Positions 46,321 to 56,455 of a stretch of DNA of 64,000 nucleotides are shown in pieces. A program made the position numbers and the translations under genes. Source of the stretch: Rhodanobacter sp. ANJX3 (GTDB taxonomy: Bacteria > Pseudomonadota > Gammaproteobacteria > Xanthomonadales > Rhodanobacteraceae); the NCBI RefSeq assembly GCF_014200755.1, contig NZ_JACHCM010000003.1:310001-374000 (forward strand), written 5' to 3'. The first letter of the stretch is position 1. Every line of letters starts with the position of its first letter. The notes beneath the pieces were generated by a model, which was not told where the DNA came from, ran no database searches, and worked only from the letters and a program-made list of their open reading frames with translations.

Positions 46321-46922
46321 ACACATCGGTGCAAGCATCGGCCCGCGGCGTCTATGGCCTGGTGCTCAGCGGCGGCGCCAGCCGGCGCATGCAGCACGAC
46401 AAGGCGCTCATCGACTACCACGGCGAACCGCAGCTGCGGTGGACCTATCGCCTGCTTTCGTCGGTCCTCGATCGCGTGTTTATTTCTGTACGAGGTGACC
46501 AGCGCGACGAACCCGTGCGTCGCGACCTGCCGCAGATCGTCGATGCGTTCGAGGATGCCGGCCCCGCCGCCGGCATCCTGTCCGCCCAAGCGCTCTACCC
46601 CGACGTGGCGTGGTTGGTCGTGGCCTGCGACTTACCGCGGCTGGATGCCGCAACGCTGCAACATCTGCTGCAGTCGCGCGACCCGAACCGCGACGCGACG
46701 GCCTTCGTCAGCAGCCATGACGGCCTGCCCGAGCCACTGTGCACGCTGTGGGAGCCAGCCAGTCACGAAAAACTTCTGGAACGCGTCCAGGCCGGCCGCA
46801 GCTGCCCGCGCAAGGCGCTGATCCAGGGAAACACCCAACTGCTGCAGCCATATACCGCGCACGCGCTGGACAACATCAATACGCCCGAAGAACTGGCCAC
46901 ACTGCGAGCCTCCCTCCGATGA
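46317..46922 (+). CDS. MobA-like molybdopterin nucleotidyltransferase
   Basis: 201 residues. The nucleotidyltransferase signature LSGGASRRMQHDKAL is at 17-31, and VVACDLPRLD marks the metal site. MobA adds GMP; the close relative MocA adds CMP. The sulfite-oxidase-type enzyme downstream needs neither, so the nucleotide form would serve other enzymes elsewhere. Overlaps moaC and moaD by four bases each. Confidence 0.85.
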   Translation: MNTSVQASARGVYGLVLSGGASRRMQHDKALIDYHGEPQLRWTYRLLSSVLDRVFISVRGDQRDEPVRRDLPQIVDAFEDAGPAAGILSAQALYPDVAWLVVACDLPRLDAATLQHLLQSRDPNRDATAFVSSHDGLPEPLCTLWEPASHEKLLERVQAGRSCPRKALIQGNTQLLQPYTAHALDNINTPEELATLRASLR

Positions 46923-47161
46923 CCTCCGTTACCGTGGAATATTTTGCCCAGCTGCGCGAGCAGGCCGGGCAAGGTCGCGAAACCATTTCCAGCGCTGCCG
47001 AATCCCTCGCCGCGCTCTACGCCGAGCTGCGCGAGAGGCACGGTTTCCGGCTGGATACCGCCCAGCTCAAGGTCGCCGTGAACGCGCAGTTTCGCGACTG
47101 GCAGCAGCCGTTGGCCGAAGGCGACGTGATCGTTTTCATTCCGCCGGTGGCCGGCGGATGA
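46919..47161 (+). CDS. moaD: Molybdopterin synthase sulfur carrier subunit MoaD
   Basis: 80 residues, ubiquitin-like fold, ending in PPVAGG with the di-glycine that is thiocarboxylated. It hands sulfur to MoaE. Four-base overlaps on both sides couple it to its neighbours. Confidence 0.93.
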   Translation: MTSVTVEYFAQLREQAGQGRETISSAAESLAALYAELRERHGFRLDTAQLKVAVNAQFRDWQQPLAEGDVIVFIPPVAGG

Positions 47162-47613
47162 GCCGCGTCAGCATTGCCGCGCAGCCGGTCGACACCAATA
47201 CGCTGCGGCGTGAACTACAGCGCCCGGGCTGCGGCGGCTTTTGCGTATTCGAAGGCTGGGTGCGCGAAACCAACGAGGGGCGCGAGGTCAGCGGCCTGGA
47301 TTATGAAGCCTATAACGAGCTGGCGATCAGCGAAGGCGAGCGCATCATCGACGAGGCCGTGCAGCGCTTCGGCATCGCCGACGCCCGCTGCGTGCATCGC
47401 GTCGGCAGCCTGGCGGTGGGCGATACGGCGGTGTGGATCGGCGTCGTCTCGCCGCATCGAGACGAGGCGTTCCGCGCCTGCCGCTACATCATCGATCAGG
47501 TCAAGATGCGCCTGCCGATCTGGAAAAAAGAGCACTATCTGGTCGGGGAGTCGTCCTGGGTCGCCTGCTCGCACGGGCCGGCCGACGATCACGATCACGC
47601 GCACCACGGCTGA
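47158..47613 (+). CDS. moaE: Molybdopterin synthase catalytic subunit MoaE
   Basis: 151 residues. Family blocks GGFCVFEGWVRETNEGREVSGLDYEAY, HRVGSLAVGDTAVWIGV and catalytic Lys in QVKMRLPIWKKEHY. It makes the dithiolene of molybdopterin with MoaD. The tail is His-rich (DDHDHAHHG), unusual and perhaps metal-binding. Confidence 0.94.
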   Translation: MSRVSIAAQPVDTNTLRRELQRPGCGGFCVFEGWVRETNEGREVSGLDYEAYNELAISEGERIIDEAVQRFGIADARCVHRVGSLAVGDTAVWIGVVSPHRDEAFRACRYIIDQVKMRLPIWKKEHYLVGESSWVACSHGPADDHDHAHHG

Positions 47614-47731
47614 CGGAACATGTCGCCGAGTGTGTAGCAGGTAACCCGGTAGGTATCTGCAGCGAATGGATCAGAGACTTACTGCGTAAACTCGATATCA
47701 AGCCGTCGATCTGCTGCTGGGGAACCCTTCC

Positions 47732-48664
47732 ATGACCACGGAAACCGTGACTGAAAACGTGATATCCCAGAGCGCCGCGGCGATGACGCCGCCCGCTCCG
47801 GCCACATCAAAACGGCTGGTCTACCGCCACTCGCTGCCGATCCGGCTGATGCACTGGATCAACGTGATCAGCCTGTCGCTGATGTTCTTCAGCGGCCTGC
47901 AGATCTTCAATGCGCATCCAAGCCTGTCGTGGGGCAACTACAACAACCCGGACAAACCGCTGCTGGCGCTGGATGCGCGCGAAGACGCGAGCGGCAACCT
48001 CATAGGCATTACCCGCATCGGTAAGCACGAGTTCAACACCACCGGCGTGCTCGGTGTTTCCAAAGGGCCGGACGGCACGCCGACGGCGCGCGGCTTTCCC
48101 TCCTGGCTCACCGTGCCCGGTCCGGGCTGGCTGTCGATGGGCCGGCAATGGCATTTCTTCTTTGCTTGGATCTTCGTGCTCAACGGGCTTTGCTACATCG
48201 GCTATTCGCTGACGAAGAAGCACGTGCAGCGCGACCTGTGGCCGACCAAGGCAGACTGGCGCGGCATCGGCCAGTCGATCGCCGACCACGTGCGCTTCAA
48301 ACATCCGCACGGTGAGGAAGCGCTGCGCTACAACATCCTGCAGCGGCTGGCGTATCTGATCGTGATCTTCGTCTTCGGTATCGGCATCGTGCTGATGGGC
48401 CTGGCGATGTCGCCGCGAATGGATGCGGTGCTGTCGCCGATGGTGGAGCTCGTCGGTGGCCGGCAGGCCGCGCGTACGATCCACTTCATCATCGCCTGGG
48501 CCTTCGTCGCCTTCGTGCTGATCCACGTGTTCGAGGTGTTGATCAGCGGCGTGTTCAACCAGCTGCGCGGCATGATCACAGGCTATTACAAGGTGGACGT
48601 AGAGCCGGTGAGCGTGGTCAAAAACGAACCGGTGGCGGTGATTAAGGAGACGACCCATGACTGA
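47732..48664 (+). CDS. Cytochrome b/b6 domain membrane protein
   Basis: 310 residues with four main helices and paired His ligands (His33 and His41 in HSLPIRLMHWIN; His in GRQWHFFFAW; two in the last pair TIHFIIAW and LIHVFEV), the cytochrome b561 pattern. An insertion of about 70 residues after helix 1 is probably periplasmic. It would pass electrons between the quinone pool and the molybdoenzyme encoded next, which overlaps it by eight bases. It is not MsrQ (which has six helices and no such insertion). Confidence 0.87.
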   Translation: MTTETVTENVISQSAAAMTPPAPATSKRLVYRHSLPIRLMHWINVISLSLMFFSGLQIFNAHPSLSWGNYNNPDKPLLALDAREDASGNLIGITRIGKHEFNTTGVLGVSKGPDGTPTARGFPSWLTVPGPGWLSMGRQWHFFFAWIFVLNGLCYIGYSLTKKHVQRDLWPTKADWRGIGQSIADHVRFKHPHGEEALRYNILQRLAYLIVIFVFGIGIVLMGLAMSPRMDAVLSPMVELVGGRQAARTIHFIIAWAFVAFVLIHVFEVLISGVFNQLRGMITGYYKVDVEPVSVVKNEPVAVIKETTHD

Positions 48665-49412
48665 CCGTCGGACGTTTCTGCGTATGGCCATCATGGGCAC
48701 CGCGGGCCTGCTGGTCGCCGGCTGCGACAAGATTTCGCAAAGCAGCTGGGGCCCGAAGGTGCTCGGCAAGGCTCAAGGGCTGAACCGACGCGTGCAGGCG
48801 CTGCTGTCGCCCTCCAGCGCCATGGCCAAGGAATACACCGAGGCCGATATCTCGCCGACCTTCCATCCGAACGGCACCACCATGCCGGACACGGACGAAT
48901 ACCAGGCGCTGATGGCGAACAACTTCCGCGATTACAAACTCAAAGTGACTGGCCTCGTGACGACCCCAGGCGAGTTCTCCATCGACGATCTGAAAAAACT
49001 CGACAATCGTACGCAGATCACCCGCCACGACTGCGTCGAGGGCTGGAGCGCCATCGGCAAATGGCAGGGCACGCAGCTGTCCGCCCTGCTCGATCACGTC
49101 GGCGTCGATCCCAAGGCGCGCTTCGTGGTGTTCCACTGCCTGGACAATATGGACGTGGACACGCCCTACTACGAAAGCGTCGATATCGAGGAGGCGCGCC
49201 ATCCGCAGACGCTGCTCGCCTTCAACCTCAACGACAAGCCGCTGCCGGTGTCGAACGGCGCGCCGCTGCGCCTGCGCGTGGGTCGCCAGCTGGGCTACAA
49301 GCAGGCCAAGTACATCGGCAGCATCGAGCTGGTCGATAGCTTCGCCAAGATCGGCAGCGGCAACGGCGGCTACTGGGAAGATCAGGGCTACGAGTGGTAC
49401 GCCGGCATCTGA
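48657..49412 (+). CDS. Molybdopterin-dependent oxidoreductase, sulfite-oxidase fold, lipid-anchored
   Basis: 251 residues. N-terminus combines a twin-arginine start (DRRTFLRM) with a lipobox LVAGC (Cys23), so it is probably folded in the cytoplasm, exported by Tat and lipid-anchored. The Mo ligand is Cys126 in HDCVEGWSAIGKWQG, with GAPLRLRVGRQLGYKQAKYI typical of the MsrP/YedY branch. Substrate unknown: sulfite or sulfoxides (including methionine sulfoxide) are possible. AAGGAG stands seven bases before ATG. Last gene of the molybdenum block. Confidence 0.88.
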   Translation: MTDRRTFLRMAIMGTAGLLVAGCDKISQSSWGPKVLGKAQGLNRRVQALLSPSSAMAKEYTEADISPTFHPNGTTMPDTDEYQALMANNFRDYKLKVTGLVTTPGEFSIDDLKKLDNRTQITRHDCVEGWSAIGKWQGTQLSALLDHVGVDPKARFVVFHCLDNMDVDTPYYESVDIEEARHPQTLLAFNLNDKPLPVSNGAPLRLRVGRQLGYKQAKYIGSIELVDSFAKIGSGNGGYWEDQGYEWYAGI

Positions 49413-49505
49413 GCTGGCGACGATTGCGCTGACATTCGGACGGCTAGACCTGTCGGCATCGGGTCCCTACTATCGGGAGTGGATTCCCACGACAGGTAGC
49501 CACTC

Positions 49506-51164
<1,659 letters not shown>

Positions 51165-51189
51165 TCCTCAGCAGTAGCCAAACCCACCA

Positions 51190-51219
51190 AGCCACTCCCT
51201 GACCGGAGTGGCTTTTTTT
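51190..51219 (+). terminator. Rho-independent terminator after M28 peptidase gene
   Basis: AGCCACTCC / GGAGTGGCT stem, six-base loop and seven T. It touches the stop codon of the convergent alpha-glucosidase gene. Confidence 0.88.
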
Positions 51220-52892
51220 CAGCGTGATTCGACAGCCATCTGAGCCATGTCCTCAGCCCCGTGACGGACGCGACTGGATGGCAACGACGCAAACCACACG
51301 CCGTAGGCGGGCAGATGCATCTGCCGGTTTTGCAGTTCGCCGCGCGCGAGGCCGTGGCCAAGCATTTCCACCGATTCAGCTGCCTGCGGCAGTTCGAGCT
51401 CCACCGGCGCATCGGCCAAATTGAATACCGCCAACACGGTCTTGCCCTGGAAACTGCGCGTGAAGGCCAGCACCGGTTCGGCGGTTTCGATGAAGCGGAT
51501 ATCGCCCCAGCGCAGCGCCGGATGCGACCGGCGCCAGTGCATGAAGGCGCGAAAGCCGTGCAGCGTCGAATGCGGGTCGCTTTCCTGGCGGATCACGGCC
51601 AGTGCGCGATGCTGTTCTGGTACGGGCAGCCATGGCGTGCCTCGGCTGAAGCCGGCGTGCTCACCTTCGTCCCACGGCATCGGCGTGCGGCAGCCGTCGC
51701 GGCCTTTGAACTGCGGCCAGAAGGCGATGCCGTAAGGATCCCGCAGCGACTCGTACGACAGCTCGGCTTCGGTCAGACCCAACTCTTCGCCCTGATACAC
51801 GCAGACCGAACCACGCAACGAACAAACCATCGCGGTCAGCAGATTGGCCAGAGCCCCGGCCGGCCTGCCCTTGCCCCAACGCGACAGCACTCGTTCCACG
51901 TCGTGGTTGGAGATCGCCCAGCATGGCCAGCCCTGGGTCATCTTCGCTTCGAGCCGCTGCACCGTATCGCGGATATAAGTAGCGCTGAAATCTTCGGTCA
52001 GCAGTTCGAAGCTGTAGCCCATGTGCAAGCGATGCGGCTGGGTGTATTCGGCCATGGTGGCGAGCGAATCCTCCGAGGAAATTTCGCCCAGCGCCGCGAC
52101 GTCCGTATAGCCGTCCATCAGCGCGCGCAGCTCGCCTAGAAACGCGAGATTCTCCGGCTGCGTATTGTTGTAGTAGTGATACTGAAAAGCGTAGGGGTTG
52201 TCCGGACTGAAACCGCGGCCCACGCGCTTGTCCTTCGGCTTGGGCGGGTTGTCCCGCAGCTGACGATCGTGAAAGCAGAAGTTGATGGCATCCAGCCGCA
52301 CACCGTCCACGCCCCTGTTCAACCAGAACCGCACGCTGTCGAGTATCGCCCCGCGCACTTGCGGATTATGAAAATTCAAATCCGGCTGCGCGGCAAGGAA
52401 GTTGTGCAGGTAATACTGACCTCGCCGCGGCTCCCACTGCCAGGCCGAGCCACCGAACAGCGACAGCCAGTTGTTGGGCGGGCTGCCGTCGTCGCGTGCG
52501 TCGGCCCACACGTACCAGTCGGCCTTGGCGTTGTCGCGGCTCTCTCGGCTTTCGTGAAACCATGCGTGCTCTACCGAGGTATGGCTAAGCACCTGATCGA
52601 TCATCACCTTCAGGCCAAGCCCGTGCGCCTTGGTCAGCAGCCGATCGAAATCCGCCAGCGTGCCGAACAAGGGATCGACGTCGCGGTAATCGGCAATGTC
52701 GTAGCCAAAGTCGGCCATCGGCGATTTGAAAAACGGCGAAATCCAGATTGCGTCCACGCCAAGGCTGGCGACATAGTCGAGCCGCTCGACAATGCCCGGC
52801 AGATCGCCGACGCCGTCGCCGTTGGTGTCGAGAAAACTGCGCGGATAGATCTGGTAGATGACGGCACCGCGCCACCAGCTTGCGTCGGACAT
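51219..52892 (-). CDS. Cytoplasmic GH13 alpha-glucosidase
   Basis: 557 residues without signal peptide. GH13 regions: DQVLSHTS (region I), GVRLDAINF with the nucleophile Asp (II), LGEISSED with the acid/base Glu (III) and ISNHDVERVL with the transition-state Asp (IV). The start WWRGAVIYQIYPRSFLDTNGDGVGDL is typical of oligo-1,6-glucosidase and alpha-glucosidases (GH13_17/23 types). It would cut maltose or maltodextrins taken up from outside. Divergent from a TonB-dependent receptor gene across a spacer with two operator-like sites. ATG 52892 chosen; ATG 52907 possible. Confidence 0.9.
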   Translation of the reverse strand: MSDASWWRGAVIYQIYPRSFLDTNGDGVGDLPGIVERLDYVASLGVDAIWISPFFKSPMADFGYDIADYRDVDPLFGTLADFDRLLTKAHGLGLKVMIDQVLSHTSVEHAWFHESRESRDNAKADWYVWADARDDGSPPNNWLSLFGGSAWQWEPRRGQYYLHNFLAAQPDLNFHNPQVRGAILDSVRFWLNRGVDGVRLDAINFCFHDRQLRDNPPKPKDKRVGRGFSPDNPYAFQYHYYNNTQPENLAFLGELRALMDGYTDVAALGEISSEDSLATMAEYTQPHRLHMGYSFELLTEDFSATYIRDTVQRLEAKMTQGWPCWAISNHDVERVLSRWGKGRPAGALANLLTAMVCSLRGSVCVYQGEELGLTEAELSYESLRDPYGIAFWPQFKGRDGCRTPMPWDEGEHAGFSRGTPWLPVPEQHRALAVIRQESDPHSTLHGFRAFMHWRRSHPALRWGDIRFIETAEPVLAFTRSFQGKTVLAVFNLADAPVELELPQAAESVEMLGHGLARGELQNRQMHLPAYGVWFASLPSSRVRHGAEDMAQMAVESR

Positions 52893-52988
52893 TGAACGAA
52901 ACCCCATGACATGAGCCGTCCGTGCCACGCGGGCGCTCGTCGGCGAGTGGCAGCAGCTTAGCGGCAGGCTCGTGGCATCACGCAGAGG

Positions 52989-53005
52989 TCTGCATACGTA
53001 TTCAT
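52989..53005. promoter_or_regulatory. Operator-like site, copy 1
   Basis: TCTGCATACGTATTCAT, about 97 bases upstream of the alpha-glucosidase start. Centre is the palindrome ATACGTAT within TGCATACGTATTCA, which is symmetrical except for one base pair. An even palindrome with a central CG is typical of LacI-family operators. The same 17 bases occur inverted at 53181. Confidence 0.65.
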
Positions 53006-53180
53006 TCGTGCTGCAATTGCGTTACATCGGTCGATAGAGGCTGCCAAAAAGCATCCGACCGCCGGCTTCAAACTGGCGAAACATTGTTTCCTCACAACGA
53101 TTTGCATGCGCATGGCGGCGTGCGGAATACAGCGCGAGCGTCACATGCTGCACCGCGATGGGCGACGGGGTGCCGCCGTG

Positions 53181-53197
53181 ATGAATACGTATGCAGA
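53181..53197. promoter_or_regulatory. Operator-like site, copy 2
   Basis: ATGAATACGTATGCAGA, the exact reverse complement of copy 1, 143 bases upstream of the TonB-receptor start. Together the two copies could let one regulator control both divergent genes, possibly by looping. Confidence 0.65.
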
Positions 53198-53339
53198 AAC
53201 TGGTGAGTGCCGGAACGTCGGCCCTACCATGCCGGCACGCCGCTGGGATCACCGACCAGCGCCGCCTGCCACCGCCGCCAACAAGGCCTGGGGCAGCAAG
53301 CGCCCAAGCACCAACACATTTTCGTGGGGAGACGAGAAC

Positions 53340-56324
53340 ATGCTACTGAAACGCAACGTAATGGCTGTGGCGCTGATATCGGCCGGGCTGTTCATCACGG
53401 CCACTGCCTACGCGACGCCGGGCGATAGCGCGACCAAGCCGGGTACTACCGCTTCGGTCGATACGTCGGCATCGCCCGCGGCCACACCGCAGGACGACAC
53501 CACCGACACCAAGGCCAGCGCCGCCAAGAAAGCCAAGGACGATAGCGACGCCGCCAGCCCCAGCGAAAAGAAGAAGCTGGCCAAGAGCCTGTCGGCGATC
53601 ACCGTGACCGGCTTCAGCAGCAGCATCGAAAAGTCGATCGACTACCAGCGCTACGCCGACAACATCCAGAACGTGGTCACTGCCGCAGATATCGGCGGCT
53701 TGCCCGACCAGTCGATCGCCGATGCGTTGACCCGTCTGCCGGGCGTCGCCGCCGAGCGCATCTCGGGACAGGCATCGCAGATCAACGTGCGCGGCCTCGA
53801 CGGCAACTTTGTGCTGACCACCTTGAACGGCCGCGTTCAGCCGTCGACCAGCGGCAGCAACTACACCGACTTCGATCAGTATCCGTCCGAGCTGATCAAC
53901 ATGGCGACGGTCTACAAGTCGTCGCAGGCTTCGTTGGTCGAAGGCGGCGTCGGCGCCACCATCGACATGGGCACCGCCAATCCGCTGGAAAACACGAAGG
54001 AACAGTCGCTCAACATCGATGCGCGCGGCAGCTACGACGGTCAGGCGCACGACGTGACCGGCGCCAACTCGCTGGGATATCGCCTCAGTGCCGCATGGCA
54101 GGGCAAGTTCTTGAACGACACGCTGGGCGTGGGTCTCGGCTTTGCGCAACTGTATCAGCCGCATGTGTCGGAGCAGTTCGTGGGCGAGTCGTACGATTCT
54201 TCGCCGTTCACCGGTCAGGCGAGCGCGGGATCGCTGGCCAATCAGGCCGGAAAGACAACCGTAGTCGGCGCCGCCGGCCAGAACGTCTATGTGCCCGACG
54301 GCATCCAGCTGCAGCAGAACGGCGGCGAAGAGAAGCGTACTGGCTATCTGAGCACCATTGTGTGGAAACCGACCGATCACCTGCAGATCACCGGCGACAG
54401 CTTTTTCTCCAAGTTCAACAACAGCTCGTTCGGCTACGGTTTCCGCTCGCAGCAGTTCGACTATGGCAACACCTTGATCACCAATCCCGTACTCGGCGCG
54501 AACGGTTCGCTGCTCGGCGCCACAGTCAGCAGCAACGCCAACGGCGCGCAGGGCAATCAGTTTTCCAACGAGACCACGCTGGACAACTACACCAAGATCA
54601 CCAATGTATTTTCCGGTGGGTTGAACCTGAAATGGAACGATGGCCCCTGGCACGTCGATATGGACGCCTCGCTGTCGCACGCCTCCAGCAACCAGATCAA
54701 CGTCGATGCCACCGCCGATCCGTACAACAACCTCGGCACGGCCAATCCGACCCTGGCCGCACAGTCCGTCACGTATCGGTTGAACGGCAGCCAGGTGGGT
54801 ACGGCGAGCTTTGCCAACCCAGGCATGTACACCAATCTCAACGATATGGCTCTATCGCGCTACGGCGTGTATCCGTACGTGTATCACGATCGCGAAAAGG
54901 CATTCCGCACCAGCGTGAAATACGACTTTCTCAATAACCCGGTCGTCTCTGCGCTCGAGGCTGGCGTCTATCTGGATAACCACACGTACCAAGCCGATCG
55001 CAGCGTATACGCCTACGGCTCGGAATGGAACGTATCGCCAGTGGCCGGTGAACCGCCGCTGAGGCTCAACAGCAATAACGCCACGCCCACCTGCTGGCAG
55101 GGCAAGTTCGGCGCTTTCCCGTGCTTCCTGCAACTCAACGGACCGGCGATTCTCGCGGCCAATGGCATTACCAATATCAATCCGGTGAAAGACTGGAACA
55201 ATAGCTGGACGGAAATTCAAAGCGGTTCGGTCAACGAAAAATCACGCGATCTTTTTGTGATGGCGGATATCGACACCCAAGTGTTCGATCATCAGCTGAC
55301 CGGTAACGTCGGCGTCCGCGTCGCCCGCTTCTCCCAATACAGCGACGGCATCCAGCCGGTCGCTGCGGGCACCGGCGATCCGATCACCGACGGCTATGGC
55401 GTGGTCAATCGCGATTACCACTATGTCGACGTCGGCAAGACCTATACCGATTACCTGCCTTCGCTGAATCTCGCCTACCACCTCACCGACAGCGATCAGA
55501 TGCGCTTCTCGGCAGGCAAGGTGCTGTCGCATCCGCCCATCGAGACGATGCTGGCCGGTGCCGGCTCATACATCACCAACAACAACACCTACAACATTTA
55601 CGGCAGTACCAGCCCGTATCTCAATCCGCTGCGTGCCCGGCAGTACGATCTGACCTACGAGCATTATTTCGACGATTCCACCGGCGTGTTCGTGGCCGAT
55701 GCGTTCTTCAAGCACATCGACTCGTTCGTGCAGACCATTACCTACAGCAACTTCGATTTCTCCACGATCGGCATTGTCGTACCGACGGATCCGGCCACCG
55801 GCAAGCCGTATCTCAATGGCGATTATCAGACCTCCTACAATGCCAAAGGCGGCGATCTGCGCGGCGTCGAGCTGGATTACCAGAAGACGCATATCCTGCC
55901 TGGCGTCCTGTCCGGCCTCGGCATACAGCTGAATTACGCCTACACGCAAAACTCGACCAAGGCGGAATCGACACTTGGCGGCGCACCGCAGCAACAAGGG
56001 CTGCCCGGCTATTCGCGCAAGGTCGCCAGCGCCGCCTTGTTCTATGACCTCGGGCCGTTCTCGGCACGCATCTCCGGCAACTACCGCTCGTCGTTCGTGT
56101 CCAACTCGCAGATCGCGGTGACCAATCAAGTCGTGTACTTCGCGCCGGAAACCGTTTTCGATTTCCAGGCCTCGTACAAGGTCAACAAGGACTTCAGCCT
56201 GGTCTATCAACTGCTCAACCTGACCAATCAGCCGACGCGTACCTACTTCGGCAATTCGCAGGAGACCGGCACGATCCAGTATTTCGGTCGCACGTCGTAT
56301 TTTGGCTTCAATCTCACGTTCTAA
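53340..56324 (+). CDS. TonB-dependent receptor of the alpha-glucan locus
   Basis: 994 residues. Signal peptide 1-24; a Ser/Thr/Ala/Lys-rich linker to about 85; a TonB-box-like AITVTGF near 90; then the plug (QSIADALTRLPGVAAERISGQASQINVRGLDGNFV) and a 22-strand barrel ending in the aromatic GFNLTF. It is of the long TonB-receptor type common in Xanthomonadales and used for carbohydrates. Maltodextrin uptake is inferred from its place between two GH13 genes. ATG 53340 has GGGGAG upstream. Confidence 0.9.
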   Translation: MLLKRNVMAVALISAGLFITATAYATPGDSATKPGTTASVDTSASPAATPQDDTTDTKASAAKKAKDDSDAASPSEKKKLAKSLSAITVTGFSSSIEKSIDYQRYADNIQNVVTAADIGGLPDQSIADALTRLPGVAAERISGQASQINVRGLDGNFVLTTLNGRVQPSTSGSNYTDFDQYPSELINMATVYKSSQASLVEGGVGATIDMGTANPLENTKEQSLNIDARGSYDGQAHDVTGANSLGYRLSAAWQGKFLNDTLGVGLGFAQLYQPHVSEQFVGESYDSSPFTGQASAGSLANQAGKTTVVGAAGQNVYVPDGIQLQQNGGEEKRTGYLSTIVWKPTDHLQITGDSFFSKFNNSSFGYGFRSQQFDYGNTLITNPVLGANGSLLGATVSSNANGAQGNQFSNETTLDNYTKITNVFSGGLNLKWNDGPWHVDMDASLSHASSNQINVDATADPYNNLGTANPTLAAQSVTYRLNGSQVGTASFANPGMYTNLNDMALSRYGVYPYVYHDREKAFRTSVKYDFLNNPVVSALEAGVYLDNHTYQADRSVYAYGSEWNVSPVAGEPPLRLNSNNATPTCWQGKFGAFPCFLQLNGPAILAANGITNINPVKDWNNSWTEIQSGSVNEKSRDLFVMADIDTQVFDHQLTGNVGVRVARFSQYSDGIQPVAAGTGDPITDGYGVVNRDYHYVDVGKTYTDYLPSLNLAYHLTDSDQMRFSAGKVLSHPPIETMLAGAGSYITNNNTYNIYGSTSPYLNPLRARQYDLTYEHYFDDSTGVFVADAFFKHIDSFVQTITYSNFDFSTIGIVVPTDPATGKPYLNGDYQTSYNAKGGDLRGVELDYQKTHILPGVLSGLGIQLNYAYTQNSTKAESTLGGAPQQQGLPGYSRKVASAALFYDLGPFSARISGNYRSSFVSNSQIAVTNQVVYFAPETVFDFQASYKVNKDFSLVYQLLNLTNQPTRTYFGNSQETGTIQYFGRTSYFGFNLTF

Positions 56325-56374
56325 CGTCGGGCGCGCCGGCCATCGCCCTCACGGTGGCCGGCCATGCTTTCTCC

Positions 56375-56410
56375 GCCGATCCAGAGGCATGGCTTCGGGG
56401 TCGGCTTTTT
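56375..56410 (+). terminator. Probable terminator/attenuator between receptor and amylase genes
   Basis: GCCGATCC / GGGGTCGGC stem (one G-T pair) followed by five T. It lies between the receptor and amylase genes, so it may lower amylase expression rather than separate the genes fully. Confidence 0.6.
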
Positions 56411-56455
56411 CTTTCTCGTGGACGCAAAATAGCCGCGATGCTTTCGGGATACGGT

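Larger units (their letters stand above)
52893..53339. other. Divergent regulatory region of the alpha-glucan locus
   Basis: 447 bases between the alpha-glucosidase and TonB-receptor starts. It contains two oppositely oriented copies of a 17-base operator-like site and a GTGCCGG/CCGGCAC hairpin (53207-53238) in the receptor leader. An open frame leads into the receptor gene from 53106, but it lacks a signal peptide and is not believed. No clear -35/-10 pair was found. Confidence 0.65.

Noticed and set aside
53106..53339. N-terminal extension of the first TonB receptor
   Set aside because: The extra residues would bury the signal peptide; ATG 53340 has a good ribosome site and the region holds the operator-like pair.
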